Source: Beroe ovata
Taxonomy: Eukaryota; Ctenophora; Nuda; Beroida; Beroidae
Length of the DNA: 64,000 nucleotides
NCBI GenBank assembly: GCA_946803715.1
Contig: CAMPET010000090.1
Location: 95,125 to 159,124 of the forward strand
Reading direction: 5' to 3'
Both the position numbers and the translations under genes were made by a program. Positions 57,072-64,000 of this stretch are shown here, piece after piece (position 1 is the first letter of the stretch; every line of letters begins with the position of its first letter). Under the pieces are notes generated by a model, which had not been told where the DNA came from, did no database searches, and saw only the letters and a list, made by a program, of their open reading frames with translations.

Positions 57072-57496
57072 TATAACTTGTAACTAATTACTTCCATTTT
57101 TCCATCATCAAGTTGGTTACTCCTGATGAAGGGGACCTTGCAATGTTCACATGTAAATTCCAACTATCACGAACTAACTTAAACAGTTGAACACTGCATG
57201 ATGATAATGACAACAATCTAATATACTCATTGGAGGTCAGCTGCATATATGAACAGAGGTGGTAGTGCAGCAAGCACATAGATTTCAAAGATTTATATGA
57301 AAGCTCGTACCTTGGAGTGACAATTTGCCAGACGTGCGTTTGCGTTATTTATATCTGTCTACTGCTTTTTAGCTTCACCTAATGTTATTTGTCTTTTTTG
57401 AAGAAGTTGCCGGATGCAATGATGCATTATCAATTTGTGATTATTTGTTGTCTTTCTGCTCTTAGACGCGTGCGCGCTTCTATCATGATCAGTCAT
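57072..57496. other. Downstream of GPCR gene, nothing recognised
   Basis: AT-rich sequence that should hold the receptor 3' untranslated region. Short frames on both strands lack support. Confidence 0.5.
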
Positions 57497-57900
57497 TGTA
57501 GGATTTCACCCTACCCTTGCTGGCGGGATTTTATCCCTGGCAAGGGCGGATTGAAAACCCAGCTGCTATTCTGCCTCGTTTGAATCCGCGCACGACGGTT
57601 CTTGCGACGCGCCTGCCAGCTTTTATGCTAACCTAACTTTAACCCTAACCTTAACGGCTAGGGTTAGGGTTAGGGTCAGGGTTAGGGTTAGGGTTAGTAT
57701 AGGGTTAGGGTAAGGGTTAGGGTACTATGGTTAGGGTTAGGTTAGGGTTAGGTTTGGGTTAGGTAAGGGTTAGGTTAGGGTTAGGGTTAGGTTAGCATGA
57801 AAGCTGGCAGGCGCGTCGCAAGTACGGTCGTGCGCGGATTCAAACGAGGCAGAATAGCACGAGCCTTAAACAAACCGTCCGGCATGGCTGCATGGCACTG
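57497..57900. mobile_element. Foldback element with internal telomere-type (TTAGGG) repeats
   Basis: Arms 57566-57620 (ctattctgcctcgtttgaat...gcgcctgccagcttt) and 57797-57857 are inverted. Between them lie taaccctaacc copies and then about 150 bp of degenerate ttaggg. The outer left end tgtaggatttcaccctaccc matches the terminus of the 4751-4861 element. The frame at 57797-58093 starts in this arm and is not a gene. Confidence 0.8.
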
Positions 57901-58407
57901 GATTCCAGCAAATTGGATGCATATTATTTCGCAAAATATTTTTCTCATTCACAAACTTATCTTTCAATATGTATATTTAACGAATAATTCTGAAACTTTG
58001 TCACCAAATAGAGAAAACAAAGCTGGTCTAAGCAATGAAAAATGGTTCAAATTCCCCACTGCTAGCCAGAGTTATGGATTCTTCCCCTTATAGCTCACAG
58101 CTCAGCTTATGAATCATTCAGAAAGCTGATTTCGCAAGCTTCGTTGAAAACGTAAGTATCTATCAACAAAATTTCAGCTTTATAATGAACTATACACCCA
58201 TGCGGGCATGATGAATTGTAGCAAACAGTATGTGATTGGCATGTGCCAGTCAAGAGCTTTAAGATGCTCTTTTAGATTTGTTCTACGTCTTTCTGAGCTG
58301 AGTTATGGACGTAAACTCATCAGATTTTCACAGGTTGGTTTCAAACCATCATAACATGATTTGGCTTGAAAAAGCAATCATCTATGATTTCATTGGTGGA
58401 GTTTGAA
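57901..58407. other. No feature seen
   Basis: Unique-looking AT-rich sequence without exon, repeat or RNA signature that I can support. Confidence 0.5.
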
Positions 58408-58486
58408 CAAAAGAGTCCCTGGTAATTTCATTTTAACAATCAACCATATAGTTGGTCGTGAAAATAAAATTACCAGGGACTCTTTT
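58408..58486. ncRNA. Pre-miRNA-like hairpin or small foldback
   Basis: 79 nt. Arms caaaagagtccctggtaatt... and ...aattaccagggactctttt pair over about 25-27 bp with one or two mismatches around a ~26-nt loop. Geometry fits an animal miRNA precursor, but a MITE remnant is equally possible. Confidence 0.35.
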
Positions 58487-58663
58487 CTCACCAAATAATG
58501 GTGTTAAACTTTTTTGCTCCTAGCCCTTGTTCTTGTACCATGTACAACTCTCTCAAATCACAATTCCTGGAAGTGAGACCTGTTTCTCTGGCGGACGCTG
58601 TGTACAAGAAACAGATCATAACATCCCACATAATGACCATGCACTGAACACTTGAACACTTGT

Positions 58664-61600
58664 CTTATGTTATCTGACCTATGCTTATTATTACTACGCA
58701 TATGCACACGATGCAGCCTCTTATTATACTCTAATCACTGATCTGAAAGGTCGTTTGCCTAGTGGGGACAACATGTCAACCTCATGCCTGTAGCTCCAAC
58801 GCTAATTGTGTAACATATCATTACCAAAAAATATTTTCAGTAACTTGTGCCAGTGTCAATGCAACAATGAGGCAACAATAGCACCTCAATAAGGCAACAA
58901 TAACATACCAATACTGCAACAATGTTACAACAATAACACAAACAAACAGCGACTAAAATGTAAACAACAATAAGGCCACAATAATGCAACAATCATGCAA
59001 CAACAATAAGACAACAATAATGCAACAACAAGACAACGAACCCCGTTTGCGACTGTCGACTCAAATTAGACAACCATAACGCAACAATAACGCAACAATT
59101 CACTATTAGCACTAGCATATGTTGATTGTGTTTGCATCTGTTAAGCTCTGTTGACAGGGTAATAACCCTGTTATGCGGGCTTGTGTTTGATGATTAAATA
59201 AAAAAATTTAATCAGGCTTGATTCACCCTTGTTTATATCACAATGTGAGGCTACCCATACCTTACATTCGGCCCACACCTATCCCAAAAAAATGTCAAAT
59301 ATGCGTGTCAACAGTTGCGATAAGGCAAAATGGAGCTTTTGTCTTATTGTTGCGTTATTTTTGTCTACATTTAAGTGTGAGTTTGGGCACTATTCATTAT
59401 CCACAGCTAGTTCTAGTGCTTGTCCTCAGACGATCCTTACCTATGCAAATGGTGCCACATTGGGATAAACTAATGTGAGGATGTATCATATTGCCCGCCT
59501 TCTTCGTGTGCCTGTTCAGTTTGTTATTCTCTGTTCATTCCTCCTTACAGCCCTAATACATGATACAACTATACCAGTAAAACAAATTGTGAGTAAAACA
59601 AATTGTTTATATTTTGCTGATTTGGAACCATCATTCACATTAGGTACTGAGTAAGATGTTAGTAGCTAGCAGTAAAAAGCAGTACGTACACTAGATACAT
59701 TGACTCGATATGACTTGCAGCAACAGTTGTTTGTAGCCAATGCTGATAGCCATGGTGCCTATCTCACTGGAATATTGGAAACTCAGATATGACAAACTCA
59801 AATATTGGGCATTCCTCTCAGTCTATCAAGTAGGTAAACAAGTAATCAGTGCTTGTTTGAGTCTTAGTATAATGCAGTAATACCAGTGTTTCATCGACGC
59901 AGTTTAAAGTCTTGTCTACTGTGACACAGTGCTGTGTACAGCAGTGGCCATATCTAAAATGTTCCATTATCTCTTTGTCCTATACTAATATTTACTTTCC
60001 ATTCTTTCATTGAAGCACATGNGATAAGTTTCTTATAAAAAAAACTGAGTGTATTATTATTACTACGCACATGCACGCCTTGCAGCCTCTTATTTTATTC
60101 TATTCATTGATCTGAAAGGTCGTTAGCCTAGTGGGGACAACATGTCAACCTTGTTATGGATGTAACTTCAACAATTAAAGTAGAATATTAAAGTAGGTAA
60201 CAAAAAGGGAAATTAGGTAGGAAGCAAGTTGGCACGGTAATTGGGCAAATCATGAAATTACAGTGATCTAGCTCAATTAGTCTGTTGTCAGCTTTGCCCT
60301 TGGATGCCTCTAACCATGAATATTAATCTCTCTAATTTTATTATTGAAATGAACCCTTGGCCAGAGAGATCATATTATCATGTTAAGTAACTCTGAGTTC
60401 AGTTCCAATATTACCATACAAATTCCGTCTCTTCTCTCCTCTCAATGGACGCACATAACAACCCTCCAACTCAAAGTACAACAACCTCATGCCTGTAGCT
60501 CCAACGCTAATTGTGTAACATATCATTACCAAAAAATATTTTCGGTAACTTGTGCCAGTGTCAATGCAACAATGAGGCAACAATAGCACCTCAATAAGGC
60601 AACAATAACACACCAGTACTGCAACAATGTTACAACAATAACACAAACAAACAGCGACTAAAATGTAAACAACAATAAGGCCACAATAATGCAACAACAA
60701 TAAGACAACAATAATGCAACAACCCCGTTTGCGACTGTCGACTTATATTTGACAACAATAACGCAACAATAACGCAACAATTCACTATTATATTAGCACT
60801 AGCATATGTTGATTGTGTTTGCATCTGTTAAGCTCCGTTGACAGGGTAATAACCCTGTTATGCGGGCTTGTGTTTGATGATTAAATCATAGAAATTGATC
60901 AAGCTTGATTCACCCTTGTTTATATCACAATGTGACGCTACCCATACCTTACATTCGGCCCACACCTATCCCAAAAACATGTCAAATATGCGTGTCAACA
61001 GTTGCAATAAGGCAAAATGAAACTTGTTGTCTTATTGTTGCGTTATTGTTGTCTACATTTAAGTCGCTTGTTGGGTTATTGTTGTATTATTGTTGTCCTA
61101 TCATTGTGTTGCCCTATTGTTGCATTGACCCTGGCACTAGTTGCCAGATTTTCACTTAGTGGAAGGCTTTATTAGATGCCTATTGACAGCATATTATTGA
61201 GACAGAAATACCATTCACATAAACATTTTACAAGTTAGCCACTGTGAGTTTGGGCACTATTCATTTTCCACAGCTACTTCTAGTGCTTGTCCTCAGACGA
61301 TCCTTACCTATGCAAATGGTGCCACATTGGGATAACTAATGTGAGGATGTACCATATTGCCCGCCTTCTTCGTGTGCCTGTTCAGTTTGTTATTCTCTGT
61401 TCATTCCTCTTTACATTCCTCCCTTATACATGATATAACTATACCAGTAAAACAAATTGTTAGTAAAACAGATTGTTTATATTTTACAGCATTGGAACCA
61501 TCATTCACATTAGGTACTGAGTAAGATGTTGTTAGCTGACAGTAAAAAGCAGTACGTACACTAGATACATTGACTTGATATGACTTGCAGCAACAGTAAT

Positions 61601-61990
61601 TGTTTGTAGCCAATGCTGATAGCCATGGTGCCTATCTCACTGGAATATTGGAAACTCAGATATGACAAACTCATATATTGGGCATTCCTCTCAGTCTATC
61701 AAGTAGGTAAACAAGTAATCAGTGCTTGTTTGAGTCACGTGACACAGCTGTAATGAGTTGGGTATTCGCGACGTTGGGTATTCGCGACATTGGGTATTCT
61801 AGAAGTTGGGTATTCCGTACTGTTACCAAGTAATACCAGTGTTTCATCGACGCAGTTTTGTGTGGCAAGTCTTGTCTACTGTGACACAGTCCTGTGTACA
61901 GCTGTGGCCATATCTAAAATGGGGAAAATGTTCCATTATCTCTTTGTCCTATAGTAATATTTACTTTCCATTCTTTCATTGAAGCACATG
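58664..61990. other. Tandem assembly duplication (58664-60021 and 60048-61990), no gene
   Basis: Block A (ending gaagcacatg then N at 60022) is repeated as block B with indels. Each has the caacaataa minisatellite (58860-59110; 60560-60790), a run from gttgattgtgtttgcatctg to cacattggga, and the same right end. Block B has extra segments (60160-60480, 61040-61230, the ttgggtattcgcgac array at 61755-61822). Short frames at 59218, 59229 and 60905 are repeat by-products. Block B is preceded by a MITE right end (60023-60047). Confidence 0.75.
61755..61822. repeat. 15-bp minisatellite (ttgggtattcgcgac)n
   Basis: Four copies; the reverse complement of the array at 38525-38645, 23 kb away. Missing from the duplicate block at 58664-60021. 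Confidence 0.8.
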
Positions 61991-62034
61991 TCCTATGATT
62001 CAAGAAGGGGTGAGACGACTCAAGACATTTTGTG
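61988..62034 (+). CDS. Possible first coding exon of an unidentified gene
   Basis: ATG at 61988 opens MSYDSRRGETTQDIL and ends at a strong TGTG|GTGAGT donor (phase 2). Its phase does not join directly to the exon at 63712, so an intermediate exon would be needed. Weak evidence. Confidence 0.25.
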
Positions 62035-63711
62035 GTGAGTGAATATCCGTGTTTTTATCTATAATTGTCATGATGTCGATATTATGACCACGTGTGATGG
62101 CAATGAATGTTGAATGACAATTTTGGCGGGAAACTTTTACGGAAGGCGCAGTGCAAGCCCAGAGGAACTTCTCGCGCTCTTATGAGAATTAAGCGCGCGC
62201 GCTGATCTGATAGAGAATTTAATGATAAATTACGGTGCCATCCACCAATTCTATGAAAGTGTGACCGAACCGGAATAGCCACTGATGACTCATTGAAGAT
62301 AATCATTTCTCAGAAAATGGAAATTTCCTGAAAATAGTTCCCGAGTTTCTAACGGCCAACTTCATTCATTCCAATATTGAACTTTCTGTCCCGATGTCCG
62401 GCTCATTTGAAGACTTTCCAAACATTGTGAGAAGTGAAAGGTCTTAACTGAGGTCCGCAAACTTTGGATTGCGCATTGGCGACTTAATGCCAGAAATTAT
62501 GATAGAAATGATAGTAGAAATAATTATCTGCTCTCAAGGCAATAAGTTGCAACGAACATCAATCCATTCCTGCATACATTCCGATTCCTGCACAAGTTTC
62601 ACCCCTGGACCTTCACACAAGATGCCAATCCTATCCTAACTCTAACCCCCAACCTCCTAAAAACCTAAGTTGGTCATCGAATCATGAAAAGCGTCGTTTC
62701 TGGTCAGTCATGATGTAGGTACCTATCCTATTAATCATTTAACCTACCTTAATCATAGAATCAATCCTAAATACTAATTAGAGAAAAGCCTCTATAAAGT
62801 TTTTCATGAATGTTGCTAATCGACGTTCACAATTCAGCTGTATGTGATGGTGAAGTGTATTTTGTTCAAGGAAACTGATGAATTTTGTTGTTAACAGCAT
62901 TTCTTTGTGATGTTATTGGCAAAGAAAAGACTCATTAAACTTTAGATTCGAGTGATTCTTGAAAATGTAATATCGACAAGAACCTTATCGGCTCAGATTC
63001 TTTACCAACGCCTTCACGGCCACGATAAGTCGCACTTTACAATATATATCGCAAACTTGAGTGAGTCATAATTCACGATTCATGCTGTATTGAGCTTTGA
63101 TCGGCTATAATATTGACGTGTCACTCACAAACTACACTTCAAATCCCGTCTCTATATTATCGATTCACCCCCCCCCTATCACACGATACACGCTATTGCT
63201 TGCAACAGTGTCTCCCGAGAGAAGCGAGCAACACTGAATTGTGTGGATTTAGCTCGCTTGTCTGTGCGAGCGCGTCTTGCCGGCACCCATCAATTGTTTT
63301 GGCAATTGCACCAGAGCTGATTATAATGAGCCATTTCCCTCTTGTCCGCATGGGATTTGTCCCCCGGAAATCTACACGTGTAGGGATTGGGGATTCCTAC
63401 TCCTCCTGTTATTGAGGGCGACCTCATAAATTCGATGGAGACGTTTCTAGGTTGTTGTTCGTGTTTTTTCTCTTCAGCTTCTTCAGCTATGGTATTGCAG
63501 ATTCGTGCCCTAATTTTACAAGTTGATTACTCATGCTTATTAGAATAGGCCTCTGAATATACTGCTATATTAATTTGTGGACGCAAGACTGGGAAACAAC
63601 GGAAATTGATCCTCGTTCTGCTATAGTATAGGGCGTTTGACGCCTCATTTTCGTTTTTTGAATTTATATGATAGTTTTGACGGGCAATTACTCTAACTTT
63701 TCTCTATGTAG
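62035..63711. other. Gene-poor stretch near right edge
   Basis: No exon that I can support. Short frames at 62082-62306 (-) and 63113-63415 (+) have no recognisable domain or splice support. It may be intron of a gene running off the right end. Confidence 0.5.
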
Positions 63712-64000
63712 CAGCGGCTGATGTTGCTCACTACAGCCATCCTGGCAATGTAAGTCTACCGGTATAACTTACTGTACTGTCCTAATGTTCCACGGGCTAT
63801 TTCACGAATATACCAATCCTAAGACATGAGTCGCGACCATTATCACGGGATTTCGCGGCACACGACACCTCAGAACGATGCTAAATAGTTAATTTCCTGA
63901 GGTCCAGCTAGACCCTGCACTAAACCCCTCCCTCTTAACACCCTCCTATTCACACTCTCCTCCCAGCTCAAACTGCCAGCTGTTGTCCTAGACGTACAGC
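63712..64000 (+). CDS. Partial gene at right edge (two exons, truncated)
   Basis: Exon 63712-63749 (acceptor ATGTAG, AADVAHYSHPGN, donor AAT|GTAAGT, phase 0) and exon 63967-64000 (acceptor TCCCAG, LKLPAVVLDVQ, then window end) join in frame. No family recognised from 23 residues. Confidence 0.4.

Noticed and set aside
57621-57797. Possible ancestral telomere fusion
   Set aside because: Repeat order is (CCCTAA)n then (TTAGGG)n within inverted arms, opposite to a head-to-head fusion; explained as part of a foldback element.
57797-58093. 98-aa plus-strand frame with basic N-terminus
   Set aside because: Starts in the arm of the telomere-repeat foldback; no domain or splice support.
1-64000. 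CRISPR array, operons, bacterial-type features
   Set aside because: Tandem arrays here are contiguous minisatellites without spacers, and genes have spliceosomal introns; nothing prokaryotic is present.

Overview
This is nuclear DNA from an intron-bearing animal. It is AT-rich and full of CA/TG microsatellites, foldback elements and minisatellites. It has spliceosomal GT-AG introns from 46 nt to about 8 kb, TTAGGG-type repeats, and animal gene families (calpain-5/6 type calpain, MCFD2, F-box/WD40, LDLa-GPCR, cathepsin/C-type lectin/sushi fusion). The taxon cannot be fixed from the sequence. Genes nested in introns on a compact locus would fit a ctenophore-like or other early-branching invertebrate, but that is a guess.

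Layout. 1-6393: no gene recognised; three large palindromes at 4.9-5.4 kb. 6394-11884 (-): eight-exon inositol polyphosphate kinase. 13499-33518 (+): 18-exon calpain. Two intronless papain-family genes lie on the same strand inside calpain introns: 16540-17643 (cathepsin-like) and 24666-26372 (cathepsin-like plus C-type lectin plus sushi, catalytic Asn lost). 35031-36633 (-): five-exon MCFD2-like EF-hand protein. 37083-37679 (-): orphan exons of unknown genes. 38287-50521 (-): 20-exon F-box/WD40 protein. 50829-52715 (-): secreted Cys-rich EGF protein with a long Lys/Asp/Glu tail. 53760-57071 (+): intronless LDLa-repeat rhodopsin-like GPCR, divergent from the preceding gene. 57072-64000: mobile-element-rich DNA with a telomere-repeat foldback, a miRNA-like hairpin and a partial gene running off the right edge.

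All multi-exon models were built by hand from splice sites and reading phase. Each closes exactly in frame: IPK 280 aa, calpain 671 aa, MCFD2 137 aa, F-box/WD 632 aa, EGF protein 517 aa.

The assembly carries retained duplications. Five of nine isolated single N characters (12171, 15512, 30199, 44075, 60022) sit at the junction of a 0.3-2.7 kb direct duplication at a few percent divergence. In the F-box gene, using both copies would break the frame, so these look like unmerged haplotypes and not biology. Three of the other four Ns lie in simple or minisatellite repeats.

Most unusual items: two cysteine-protease genes nested in a third, unrelated cysteine-protease gene; the protease/lectin/sushi fusion with a replaced catalytic Asn; a dispersed hammerhead-ribozyme-like motif (43.0, 45.7 and 53.4 kb); a minisatellite that supplies the kinase C-terminus; and the palindromes.
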